DNA from: an uncultured Oscillospiraceae bacterium
Lineage (GTDB): Bacteria > Bacillota > Clostridia > Oscillospirales > Oscillospiraceae
Length of the DNA: 64,000 nt
Direction of reading: 5' to 3'
NCBI GenBank assembly: GCA_910588105.1
Contig: CAJUQD010000003.1
Location: 1-64,000 of the forward strand
Position numbers and translations under genes: made by a program. Shown here piece by piece: positions 1-7,626 of the stretch. The notes below the pieces were generated by a model. It saw only the letters and a program-made list of their open reading frames with translations, searched no databases and had not been told where the DNA came from. Positions within the stretch are counted from its first letter, which is position 1. Each line of letters starts with the position of its first letter.

Positions 1-13
1 GAACCTGTATTTC

Positions 14-41
14 AGGGCGGAGTAAGTTAGGGCGGAGTAAG
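14..41 (+). repeat. Tandem 13-bp repeat AGGGCGGAGTAAG
   Basis: AGGGCGGAGTAAG occurs at 14-26 and again at 29-41, a period of 15 bases. The stretch is probably the 3' tail of a gene that begins before the window: frame 3 is open from base 3 to the TAA at 90-92 and would encode an Arg/Lys/Gly-rich tail with a repeated GRSK motif. Too little of the gene is present to name it. Confidence 0.4.
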
Positions 42-123
42 CGAGGGAGGAACGGTGTGGAAAGGGGTGAAGTCTGCCCTCCGCCGGACTAAAGCGGCCT
101 GGAAGAACAAAATATCAGGACAA

Positions 124-165
124 GAAGACTGTGAGTGCCCATGGGGCGGTTCACGGTCTTTTTTT
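124..165 (+). terminator. Rho-independent terminator or attenuator ahead of the JAB gene
   Basis: Arms at 124-133 and 151-160 pair over ten positions with one G-U wobble and are followed by a run of seven T (159-165). Only 28 bases separate the T-run from the JAB start codon at 194, which leaves no room for a promoter. The operon must therefore be read through this hairpin from upstream, so it could act as an attenuator. Confidence 0.65.
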
Positions 166-193
166 GTTCCCAAAAACGAGAGGAGAAAAGACT

Positions 194-1615
194 ATGAGTG
201 AACAGAACAGCAGCGCATTCCCGTTCAGTGAACTGGCCGGCGGCGAGGGCCTGGACATCGACGCCATCTTCGGCGGCGCGCCTGACGGCGCAGCCCCCGG
301 CGATGTGAACCCCTTTGAGGCGGCGCTGGCCCAGCAGGCCGCGCCCGCCGCATCCATCCCGCAGGGGCAGCCCCAGACGACGGCTGTGCCCACCGAACAG
401 GCGCAGCCCCAGCCCGTGCCCCAGGCCGCCCAGCAGCCCGCAGCATCTGCGCCGCCTGTGTTCCAGAGCGTCCAGCCTGTACAGCCCGCCCCGGCCACCG
501 CGCCTGCGGCAGCCCCGGCAACCCAGCCCCCGCTGGATATCGACCCCCTGGCCGCCGCCATGGCGGAGCAGGAGGCCAAGGCGGAGCAGAAGGCGGCCAA
601 GTCCCTGTTTGAGAAGGCCCCGGTGTTCCACTACGGCAGCGCCCGGGAGGACATCACCGACCCCGGCATGACCTTCGAGGAGCTGCGCATCGCCAAGTCA
701 GCGGATTTCCCCGAGCTGGGCGAGGGCAAGAAGGTGTCCTGGACGGTGGAGTACGGCAAGACGGTGAAGGCCATCACCGACCCCAAAGGCACTACCATCG
801 CCTCCGTAAAGTCGGAGATCGAGCTGTCCAAGGCGTTCCTGGACAACCTCAAGAAGGCCAAGGACAAGAACCCGGACTGCCTGGTGAAGCCCCGGGTCAC
901 CGCCCAGAGCAAGGGCATCGCCGCCTATAAGGGCGTGTTCGCCTCATTGGAGGAGGCCCGGGCGTCGGGCAAGGCCATCTGCACCATCCCCGGCGGGGAC
1001 GGAAGGGTGTACGAGCTGCGTAAAAACGAGCTGGGCGAGTTCATCGCCCCCAAAGACAGCGTGATCGACCTGGGATCGGTCAGGGCCGGGTTTACCCCGG
1101 CCCTCCCCCTGGTGCCCATGGAGCTGCTGGCCCAGATCATCTCCTTCTTTCGGTGCTGTATGACCGGCCCCGAGGAATTTGAGGCGCTGGCCCACATTCT
1201 CTGGGACAAGCAGGAGCAGGAATTTGTGGTGCGCGTCCCTGAGCAGACGGTGACCAAAGCCCACATCGACGCCAAACTGAACCGGGACGATCTGCCGGAG
1301 GAGCGGTATCTCCATTACATCGACATCCACAGCCACAACAGCATGGAGGCCAAATTCTCCCCTGTAGATGATGAGGATGAGCGGGCCACACGGATCTACA
1401 TCGTGGTGGGCCGTCTGGACAAGTTCTTCCCCGACATCACGGTGCGGATGTCCTGCGGCGGAACCTACCTGACGCTGCCCCCGGGGTGCGTGCTGGAGAG
1501 CTTTGGCGCGGTGTTCCCCGCCGAGTGGCGCACTCAGGTGAAGCTGCTGCGCAGAAGCGCCCCGCCGGTGCTTCATCCTTTGGCTGAGCGGCTTCGGTGT
1601 CAGGGGATTGTCTAA
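194..1615 (+). CDS. JAMM/JAB-domain metalloprotease-like protein with disordered N-terminus
   Basis: 473 aa. The start at 194 is preceded by GAGAGGAGA; an upstream in-frame ATG at 131 lies inside the terminator hairpin and is rejected. Residues 20-137 are Pro/Ala/Gln-rich and look disordered. Residues 138 to about 280 form an unassigned folded region. The C-terminal part carries a complete JAMM signature: His379-x-His381, seven residues, Ser389, two residues, Asp392 (HSHNSMEAKFSPVDD), with acidic residues in the earlier EEFEALAHILWD segment as candidates for the catalytic Glu. Established: JAMM enzymes are zinc isopeptidases that remove ubiquitin-like proteins, and a JAB protein is part of PRTRC cassettes. 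The gene is coupled by TAATG to a ThiF/E1-like gene, which supports a role in a ubiquitin-like pathway. The substrate is unknown. Confidence 0.8.
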   Translation: MSEQNSSAFPFSELAGGEGLDIDAIFGGAPDGAAPGDVNPFEAALAQQAAPAASIPQGQPQTTAVPTEQAQPQPVPQAAQQPAASAPPVFQSVQPVQPAPATAPAAAPATQPPLDIDPLAAAMAEQEAKAEQKAAKSLFEKAPVFHYGSAREDITDPGMTFEELRIAKSADFPELGEGKKVSWTVEYGKTVKAITDPKGTTIASVKSEIELSKAFLDNLKKAKDKNPDCLVKPRVTAQSKGIAAYKGVFASLEEARASGKAICTIPGGDGRVYELRKNELGEFIAPKDSVIDLGSVRAGFTPALPLVPMELLAQIISFFRCCMTGPEEFEALAHILWDKQEQEFVVRVPEQTVTKAHIDAKLNRDDLPEERYLHYIDIHSHNSMEAKFSPVDDEDERATRIYIVVGRLDKFFPDITVRMSCGGTYLTLPPGCVLESFGAVFPAEWRTQVKLLRRSAPPVLHPLAERLRCQGIV

Positions 1616-2394
1616 TGAAGTTTTCTATGACCCGCCCAGTGAAGATCGTCATGCTGGGCGCGGGCGGCACCGGGGGGCACATCGCGCCCCATCTGTACCG
1701 TCTGCTGTACTCGCTGAAACGCCCGGTGCGGTTCATCCTCTGCGACGGCGACGTGGTGGAGGAAAAGAACCTGGTGCGGCAGAACTTCACCCCCGCCGAC
1801 CTGGGGGAGAACAAGGCCAGGGTGCTGGCGGAGCGGTATTCCGCCGTGTTTGGCATGGAAACGGAGTATGTGGCCTCTTTCGTGGAGGATGAGGCACAGC
1901 TTTGCGGCCTGCTGAAACCGGAGCATCTCTGGATGCGCCAGCCCGGCCACGAATACAACGTGCGGACGCCGGAATTGGTTATCCTCATCGGCGCTGTGGA
2001 CAACAACAAGTCCCGGCAGCTGTGCCACCGGGTGTTCTACCAATCCGAAGAACTGATCTACATCGACAGCGGAAACGGCGAGTTCACCGGCCAGGTGGTG
2101 TGCGGCGTGCGCCGGGGCGGCAGAACCTACTACCCGCCCATCGGCATCGTCTACCCGGACGTGCTGGAGGAGACGGACAAGTTCCCCACGGAGCTGTCCT
2201 GTGCCGAGGCGTCGGTGTCCGCGCCCCAGAGCATGGCGGCCAACATCACGGCGGCCATGGCGGTGGTGGACATGGTTTACAACATCCTGGCCACGGGCAG
2301 CAGCACCGTGCGGAAGGTGACCTTTTCCACCCAGACCGTCAATGTGCGGCCTGAGCTGCAAAAGACAAGTACAAGGAGGAAGAAAGCGGCATGA
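1615..2394 (+). CDS. ThiF/E1-like adenylating enzyme (PRTRC ThiF type)
   Basis: 259 aa, start ATG at 1615 overlapping the JAB stop (TAATG). E1 superfamily features are clear: nucleotide-binding loop G15-A-G-G-T-G20, acidic strand end Asp44-x-Asp46, then Asn52, Arg55, Gln56 and Lys67 in the usual E1 spacing. Cys196, in the segment FPTELSCAEASVSAPQ, sits where ThiF/E1 proteins carry their catalytic cysteine. Family members adenylate the C-terminus of a ubiquitin-like protein and may pass it on as a thioester. At 259 aa this is a minimal E1 without a ubiquitin-fold domain. Its position between a JAB protein and, further on, an E2-fold protein matches PRTRC-type cassettes. The ubiquitin-like partner is not identified. 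Confidence 0.85.
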   Translation: MKFSMTRPVKIVMLGAGGTGGHIAPHLYRLLYSLKRPVRFILCDGDVVEEKNLVRQNFTPADLGENKARVLAERYSAVFGMETEYVASFVEDEAQLCGLLKPEHLWMRQPGHEYNVRTPELVILIGAVDNNKSRQLCHRVFYQSEELIYIDSGNGEFTGQVVCGVRRGGRTYYPPIGIVYPDVLEETDKFPTELSCAEASVSAPQSMAANITAAMAVVDMVYNILATGSSTVRKVTFSTQTVNVRPELQKTSTRRKKAA

Positions 2395-3494
2395 GAGCAA
2401 CGGTAGACGCAAAAACCTTTGCCCAGGCACTGGATCAGGTAAGCGGCCTGATCCACAAATCGGTTATCCCGGTGCTGAACGCGGTGCTGGTTCGGTTCGA
2501 GGAGGATCGCTGCACCTTGGCCTCCACCAACCTGAACACCTGGCTGTCCGTAGGGATGCCGGCCCAGGGCGACAGCTTTGCCTTTTTGCTGGATCGGCCC
2601 CGCGAGAGCGCCCGGGCCTTCCGGCAGTTTGAGGGCGAATTGGCCATGGAGCAAACGGAAACAGGGGAAGGTGACCGGCGGCGGATCAAGCTGGCTCTGT
2701 CCTGCGGGCCCCGGTCTGCGGAGCTGCACCCGTTCCTGCCAGATGATTTTCCTGAACAGCAGGCGTGGGAGCCTATGCACAGCTTCACCGCCAACGCAGC
2801 CAAGCTGTACGCCCGCGTGGAGCGGGTGAAGTACGCCGTGGGGATTCCTCGTAAAGAGGAGGCCAGGGCCTGCCGGATCAGCGTGCAGTTCAGCGGGAAC
2901 CGCGTCTACACCCTGGACGGCTGCCGTATGGCCTGGGACACCGACCCGGAGCTGGAGGTACCCGCGCCCTTCATGGCGGCCCCGGACGCGCTGGAGCATT
3001 TGAAGCTGTTCGGGGATCAGACGGTCTCCGTCCAACTGGGGGAGCGATTCGCCAGGGTGACCGACGGCATGACGTCGCTGGTGTTCCGTCTGCCCGAGGG
3101 CGAGCTGTATAAGCTGGACAGCGCCCTCACAGATAAGTTCCGGGCGGAGTTCCAGGTGTCCCCAAAGGAGTTCCTGTCTGAGCTGAAGTATTTGAAGCAG
3201 TCCCTGCGAGGAAACCGCGCCCACCTGGTGCGCTTCAGCGGCGGCGCGCTGCTGGCCGAGAGCATGGGGGAGCGGTACGCCACGAAAATCTCTGCCGCCG
3301 GGTGCGAAGGCGTGGAATTTGGGTTCAGCCTGGATTATATGACGGACGCCATGGAGCAGTTCAAAAAAGAGCCGTCCGTGGCCATGAAGGTCAGCACCGG
3401 CTCCCTTGGCCCCATCATCATCGAGGCCCAGGGGCGCGGCGACCGGGCCCTGGTCATGCCCGTCCGGCTGGGAGAAGCCAGCAGGGTGGCATAG
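2391..3494 (+). CDS. DnaN-like DNA sliding clamp (beta-clamp homologue)
   Basis: 367 aa, the length of a bacterial DNA polymerase III beta subunit. The start ATG overlaps the preceding stop (ATGA) and has an AAGGAGGA site about 12 bases upstream. The N-terminus (FAQALDQVSGLIHKSVIPVL) matches the beta-clamp opening in which a helix and the phrase 'lPvLsgvll' precede the first domain; later segments show the repeated strand/helix pattern expected of three clamp domains. It is probably a divergent, element-encoded clamp that tethers a polymerase or repair factor to DNA. The chromosomal dnaN normally sits beside dnaA and recF, which are absent here, so this is an accessory paralogue. Confidence 0.75.
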   Translation: MRATVDAKTFAQALDQVSGLIHKSVIPVLNAVLVRFEEDRCTLASTNLNTWLSVGMPAQGDSFAFLLDRPRESARAFRQFEGELAMEQTETGEGDRRRIKLALSCGPRSAELHPFLPDDFPEQQAWEPMHSFTANAAKLYARVERVKYAVGIPRKEEARACRISVQFSGNRVYTLDGCRMAWDTDPELEVPAPFMAAPDALEHLKLFGDQTVSVQLGERFARVTDGMTSLVFRLPEGELYKLDSALTDKFRAEFQVSPKEFLSELKYLKQSLRGNRAHLVRFSGGALLAESMGERYATKISAAGCEGVEFGFSLDYMTDAMEQFKKEPSVAMKVSTGSLGPIIIEAQGRGDRALVMPVRLGEASRVA

Positions 3495-3503
3495 GAGGAA
3501 ACA

Positions 3504-3977
3504 ATGGATTTCAAGGAATTTAACAGGCTCTACCGCAAGGACACCATTTCGTTTTTGATCGCCTTGAATCTGTATCTGGGCTACGGGGCCACCGTGCTCA
3601 GGGCGGGCTCCAAGGAGGATCTTTCCGGCGCCGCGGCCCTTGAGATATCCGGGCTGTTCGCGGCGGAAAAGCGGGATCACATCATCGAAACGGTGCGGAA
3701 GCTGGCCGAGATGGATCCCAACGATTTGATCCCGTACATCTCCCAGTGCGGCATCCGCGCCGGGGCCAGCAGCTCGGACGAACCCGGCGTCTGCCCGGTG
3801 TGCGGCGGCAGGATCAAGTACGACCACGAGGGCTCCTCAGAGTGGAACTTCATCCTGACCTGGCACTGCCTGGACTGCGGCGCCACCGGCGAGGAGAACC
3901 ATCACCTGGTGTTTGACGCCCACTATAACCTGCACGAGAAGAACGGGGATCCCATTCCCCGAAACTATCAGAAATAG
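3504..3977 (+). CDS. Zinc-ribbon protein of unknown function
   Basis: 157 aa; start 10 bases after the clamp gene with AGGAGGA upstream. The N-terminal half (about 1-85) is helical. The C-terminal half has two CxxC knuckles, CPVC and CLDC, about 25 residues apart, forming a zinc ribbon, followed by an acidic tail with HH. Proteins of this layout are common in plasmid replication operons, but no specific function can be assigned. Its place directly after the sliding clamp suggests a DNA-linked or clamp-linked role (inference). Confidence 0.7.
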   Translation: MDFKEFNRLYRKDTISFLIALNLYLGYGATVLRAGSKEDLSGAAALEISGLFAAEKRDHIIETVRKLAEMDPNDLIPYISQCGIRAGASSSDEPGVCPVCGGRIKYDHEGSSEWNFILTWHCLDCGATGEENHHLVFDAHYNLHEKNGDPIPRNYQK

Positions 3978-3990
3978 GAGGAAGCTGAAC

Positions 3991-4521
3991 ATGAAAATTG
4001 TGTACATCCCCCGCGGTGAAACCGTGTCCTATGATAACCTCGCCACCGAGTGCCTGGTGGTAGAGGGGTGTTTGAAGGTGACCTATGACCTCAAGGCAAA
4101 GAAAATTATTGGAAGCGGCTCTGTTACGGCCAGCAGTATTTCGGCGGACGACATTCGCGCGGATGAGCTGAGTTCGGTAAGAGTGTCCTGCCGGCGTTTG
4201 ATTGCCAAGCGCGTGGAGACCTCTGAGCTGTTTGCGTCGGAAAGCGCCGCCGTGTCGTGCCTGTTGTCCGCGGACTATGTGCAGGCAAGCCAGCTGTCGG
4301 TAGTGCTCAGCTACGTCCATGACGTGGACGCTGTCGAGATCATCAACCTTAAGCAGAAAAAACGGGGCCTGTTCCGATTTCTGCTGGCGTCCAGTCTGCG
4401 CTCCTGGTGGACACGGCTTACCGCTCCCGCTGAGGACGTGATGGACGCGGAATACGAGGTCAAGAACCCCACGCCGGTTGTCCACCTGGAAACTGAGAAG
4501 GAAAACAAGCCCGCCGCTTAA
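3991..4521 (+). CDS. Hypothetical beta-repeat protein (bactofilin-like pattern)
   Basis: 176 aa. The ATG at 3991 follows AGGAGG with good spacing; a longer in-frame version from 3913 would overlap the previous gene and is rejected. Residues 25-115 show a regular rise of short strands with alternating Ser, Ala, Val and Asp (for example SSISADDIRADELSSVRVSC), the pattern of a right-handed beta-helix like that of polymer-forming bactofilins. The C-terminal 60 residues are basic, then acidic. I do not recognise the family with confidence. A bactofilin-like scaffold is a guess from the repeat pattern alone. Confidence 0.6.
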   Translation: MKIVYIPRGETVSYDNLATECLVVEGCLKVTYDLKAKKIIGSGSVTASSISADDIRADELSSVRVSCRRLIAKRVETSELFASESAAVSCLLSADYVQASQLSVVLSYVHDVDAVEIINLKQKKRGLFRFLLASSLRSWWTRLTAPAEDVMDAEYEVKNPTPVVHLETEKENKPAA

Positions 4522-4587
4522 CTGCGGGCGAACCGGAGGCAGGAAGCGGCCGCTTCCTGTCCTCTCAATTTTAAGGAGGTCATGAAA

Positions 4588-5037
4588 ATGTCCCACAAAT
4601 CACAGGAAAAGAATATGCGAAGGCTGGCCGAGCTGTTTTCTCAGGATCTATCCTACATCTGGGGCGAAAACGAGAGCGGCCCCAACGGCGCGAAGAAGCA
4701 GTTTTTGAACACGGGCCGGACGTTTCTCCGGGCACTGGGCAAGGACCTGGGCCTGAGGGATGCCGAGGCGCGATCCAACCCCGGCGGCATCGCTGTGTCC
4801 GGGGACTGCTCCCTGATCGGGATGTGGCAGACCAACGGGCTGTATGTCCATCTGTCCCAGCCCTGCTGTGATCGGGAGCGGGTGCTGCTCTACCGCACTG
4901 TCCGCCACAGCAAGGACTACACCGGCGGGCGCAACCTGTATCTCACCCGCCAAGACCTGGCGGAGATGAGCTATCCCGACCTGCTGTTCCTGCTGGCGGC
5001 GGTGCGGGAGGAGGGCGGCTATGAGCGGGCAGCCTGA
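4588..5037 (+). CDS. Hypothetical protein, mobile-element type
   Basis: 149 aa from ATG 4588. AAGGAGG at 4573-4579 is 8 bases before this codon but only 2 before the alternative ATG at 4582, so 4588 is preferred. The protein is mixed alpha/beta, soluble, with no cysteine cluster or membrane segment; the phrase GTTRTF-like 'LNTGRTFLRALGKDLGL' suggests a helix-rich N-terminus. Its last 17 bases overlap the methyltransferase gene, so the two are translationally coupled and perhaps partners. No function assigned. Confidence 0.65.
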   Translation: MSHKSQEKNMRRLAELFSQDLSYIWGENESGPNGAKKQFLNTGRTFLRALGKDLGLRDAEARSNPGGIAVSGDCSLIGMWQTNGLYVHLSQPCCDRERVLLYRTVRHSKDYTGGRNLYLTRQDLAEMSYPDLLFLLAAVREEGGYERAA

Positions 5038-6436
5038 CGCGCCCCAAACCGAACCGCGCAGCTATGCCCTGGAGGGGCTGCGGGGGCTTCAAAGCGAAGT
5101 CCCCCGGCTCACCCAGGCTATGGTGCTGTGCCGGGCCAGGGTGGAGCGGCACCGAAATACCGATCTTGCCGCCGCGCGGGACGATTACAACGATCTGCAA
5201 AATACAAGGCAACGGCTGGCGGAGGCATTGGGCGAGGCCCAGCTCCTGCTGATGGAGGCGGAAGAATACCAACTGGCCGCCAACGCGGGACAGCTGAAGG
5301 AGGGTCTGCTGGGGTTTAACCTGTTGAGCAATACCTACCGCCCGGTATATGACGCGCTGAACGGCTTCGCGGCCCAGCTCCCGGTGGATGGAACCACCAA
5401 CGCCCGGGTGGTAGGCAGGCTGATGAACAACATCAAGCTGGGGTACTACCCCACCGACCCGGACAACATCTCGCTGATTTTGAATGGCGTCCAGTTCCCT
5501 GAAGGGGTGACCACCAACCTGCTGGATCCCTGCTGCGGCTGCGGGAAGGCCCTGCGGCAGATGGCTGACGGAAACAACTGCTATACCTACGGTGTGGAGC
5601 TGGACAACGCCCGGGCGGATGAGGCCCAGACCCGGCTCCACCGGGTGGGCTTCGGCAGCTTCTTTTTCAGTCAGGTCAGCCGGGAATCGTTCCATCTGCT
5701 GTTTCTCAACCCGCCCTACCTGTCTGTTCTTAATGAGAGCGGCGGCAGGGCCCGGCATGAGAAGCGGTTCCTCATCGAGAGCCTGGGCGCGCTGGCCATA
5801 GGCGGCCTGCTGGTGTATGTCATCCCCTACTACCGGCTTACCCCGGACATCTGCCGGGTGCTGGCGGACAATTTTGAAAACCTGGGCCTGTGGCGGTTTA
5901 CCGACGCCGAGTTCAAAAAATTCAAGCAGGTGGCCCTTCTGGGCACACGGAAACGGCGCGACACGGAGTCCCAGGATACCCGCTGGCTGGAATGGTTTGC
6001 CGCGCACCCTGATTCGATCCCCTGCCTGACCGAACTGCCCGAGGGTCACTACCCCCTCCTGGCCAGACCGTTGGAGGTAAAGACCTTTCGGGGGGAGAAA
6101 TTCAACGAGAAGGAGCTGGAGCGCCAGTTGAGCCGTTCGGACAGCTTCCAGCGGATGATGGCCCGCAGCGAGCTGGACAGCGGGATAAAGCGTCCGCCGC
6201 TGCCCCTGTCCATCAGCCAGATCGGGCTGATCGGCGGCTCCGGGCTGATCAATGGCCTGATTGAATGTGACACGCCCCACATCATCAAGGGCCGGATCGT
6301 GAAGGTGACCCGCAAGGAGACAGAGGAACAGTTTGACCCCAAGGGCCGGCACACCGGCACCGAACTGCACGAAACCATTACCAACAAAATGATTTTCAAC
6401 ATCTTGACGCCAAACGGCTTCAAGGCGCTGACGTAG
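5021..6436 (+). CDS. DUF6094-type class I SAM-dependent DNA methyltransferase
   Basis: 471 aa, start overlapping the preceding gene by 17 bases. An N-terminal coiled-coil region (about 10-95) precedes a Rossmann methyltransferase core with motif I LDPCCGCGK at 168-176 and the amino-methyltransferase motif IV NPPY at 230-233. NPPY is the signature of N6-adenine and N4-cytosine DNA methyltransferases. The layout matches DUF6094 proteins, which are common on mobile elements of Clostridia. No restriction endonuclease is adjacent, so it is more likely an orphan modifier or anti-restriction methyltransferase than part of a restriction system (inference). The C-terminal 170 residues may bind DNA or a partner. 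Confidence 0.8.
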   Translation: MSGQPDAPQTEPRSYALEGLRGLQSEVPRLTQAMVLCRARVERHRNTDLAAARDDYNDLQNTRQRLAEALGEAQLLLMEAEEYQLAANAGQLKEGLLGFNLLSNTYRPVYDALNGFAAQLPVDGTTNARVVGRLMNNIKLGYYPTDPDNISLILNGVQFPEGVTTNLLDPCCGCGKALRQMADGNNCYTYGVELDNARADEAQTRLHRVGFGSFFFSQVSRESFHLLFLNPPYLSVLNESGGRARHEKRFLIESLGALAIGGLLVYVIPYYRLTPDICRVLADNFENLGLWRFTDAEFKKFKQVALLGTRKRRDTESQDTRWLEWFAAHPDSIPCLTELPEGHYPLLARPLEVKTFRGEKFNEKELERQLSRSDSFQRMMARSELDSGIKRPPLPLSISQIGLIGGSGLINGLIECDTPHIIKGRIVKVTRKETEEQFDPKGRHTGTELHETITNKMIFNILTPNGFKALT

Positions 6437-6447
6437 GAGGATTTTTC

Positions 6448-6732
6448 ATGAGTGTAATTGCTGTGAACCCCCGGTTCCATCCGGGCCAACTGATGATCAC
6501 CCGCAACGCGAAAGGCGTTCTGCCCCATTCTGAAGTGGACACCGCCATCAAGCGGCACCTGCGCGGGGACTGGGGCGATGTGTGCCAGTCCGATTGGCAG
6601 CTCAATGAAGACGCGCTGAAGCACGGAGGCCGCCTGCTGTCCGTCTACCACACCCAGGACGGCGAAAAGTTCTGGATCATTACCGAGGCAGACTACTCCG
6701 CCACCACCGTCCTGCTTCCCAGCGACTACTGA
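6448..6732 (+). CDS. Small plasmid-associated protein (94 aa)
   Basis: 94 aa; start 11 bases after the methyltransferase with TAGGAGG upstream. The C-terminus FWIITEADYSATTVLLPSDY resembles a small family widespread on plasmids and integrative elements and often mislabelled as a restriction subunit M in annotation pipelines. The similarity is recalled from family knowledge and cannot be checked here. The fold appears alpha then beta, with no metal or nucleotide motif. Adjacency to the methyltransferase may explain the usual mis-annotation. Confidence 0.65.
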   Translation: MSVIAVNPRFHPGQLMITRNAKGVLPHSEVDTAIKRHLRGDWGDVCQSDWQLNEDALKHGGRLLSVYHTQDGEKFWIITEADYSATTVLLPSDY

Positions 6733-6747
6733 GGAGGGGGTGGCGGT

Positions 6748-7047
6748 ATGAGCATGAAGCTGAATTTGAAGCTGCTGGCCACCCGTTTTTCCCAGACAAA
6801 GGACGGCCCTCCCGTATCGGAGGACGGTGTCAACCGCTACCTGCTGGAGCAGGTTCTGCGTCCCAATCTGGAAGGGGATCTTCTCCGCCTGGGTGAAATC
6901 GACTTTGACGCTTTTGACGCGGACGACGTGCCCGCGCTGGAGGATTACTATGACAAGCTGTATAAAGCGTCGCAGAATCTCTCCCAGTTTGTGCAGACGC
7001 TGAACCGGGTTCCGCCCGCCTCCAAGGCGGTGCGCACATTTTGCTGA
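6748..7047 (+). CDS. Hypothetical acidic protein (99 aa)
   Basis: 99 aa, ATG 6748 preceded by GAGGAGGGGG. The central part is acidic (IDFDAFDADDVPALEDYYD), and the protein is otherwise helical. It ends in Phe-Cys. It is not recognisable as a ubiquitin-like protein: no Gly-Gly terminus and no clear beta-grasp pattern. The small size and acidic helices are compatible with a regulator or anti-restriction-type protein, but nothing in the sequence proves that. Confidence 0.55.
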   Translation: MSMKLNLKLLATRFSQTKDGPPVSEDGVNRYLLEQVLRPNLEGDLLRLGEIDFDAFDADDVPALEDYYDKLYKASQNLSQFVQTLNRVPPASKAVRTFC

Positions 7048-7056
7048 GGTGCTGCT

Positions 7057-7626
7057 ATGGAGGATCTGAATTCTTACTTTTTCCATATGCTGTACCTCGC
7101 GAAAATGGTTTATGACAACCCCAGACTGAAAAAAGAGTGGCCGTCGTTTCACAGCATTCCCCTGGATGAAGATTCATTTTATGAGCTGTCCATGGAATTA
7201 GCCGTGTCGATCTTTGAAGATACCAGCTGCTACTATAACGAAGAATCAGGGATAGAAACCTGGGTGCTGTCCGATCCCACCGTAGACCGCTTCTGCGAGT
7301 TGTGTACACGGCTTGAAACAGAAAAAGGACTGGAGGAGGGGATCAACCCCTACCGCCGGAACGCCGAGCAGATGATCCACGAGGGATTCCGCCTTGACAG
7401 CTACAGCTATGACTACGGATGGCGGCTGTCTGCCGGCGACCGGGGACGGTATTGCATCCTGTTCTTTTCGAGTGATGATTTCTATGGATTGGAGGAGCTG
7501 CCCGTGGCATTCATGGAGATCCTGGACGGGTTTCACGAGCTGAACCGGCAGCTGGAGGTGGTGCTGGGACTGAACAAGCTCGTCCCGATCTATCCGCTGG
7601 GGAACGAATGGAAGGAGGCGGCATAA
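7057..7626 (+). CDS. Hypothetical acidic protein (189 aa)
   Basis: 189 aa. ATG 7057 lies 10 bases after the previous stop with only a weak GAGGTG site, suggesting translation by coupling. Rich in Glu, Asp, Tyr and Trp, mostly helical, no membrane segment or metal motif. Its stop codon overlaps the start of the E2-fold gene (TAATG), and the AAGGAGG within its 3' end is the ribosome site of that gene. Function unknown; a partner role for the E2-like protein is possible from coupling only. Confidence 0.55.
   Translation: MEDLNSYFFHMLYLAKMVYDNPRLKKEWPSFHSIPLDEDSFYELSMELAVSIFEDTSCYYNEESGIETWVLSDPTVDRFCELCTRLETEKGLEEGINPYRRNAEQMIHEGFRLDSYSYDYGWRLSAGDRGRYCILFFSSDDFYGLEELPVAFMEILDGFHELNRQLEVVLGLNKLVPIYPLGNEWKEAA

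Noticed and set aside
1..18. The first bases resemble a coding sequence for a protease tag site (Asn-Leu-Tyr-Phe).
   Set aside because: The base series reads Asn-Leu-Tyr-Phe-Arg in frame 2 and does not form the full site; the flanks are natural. Treated as coincidence.
6748..7047. Considered the 99-aa protein as the missing ubiquitin-like protein.
   Set aside because: Acidic and helical, ends in Phe-Cys, no beta-grasp pattern or Gly-Gly. Kept as hypothetical.
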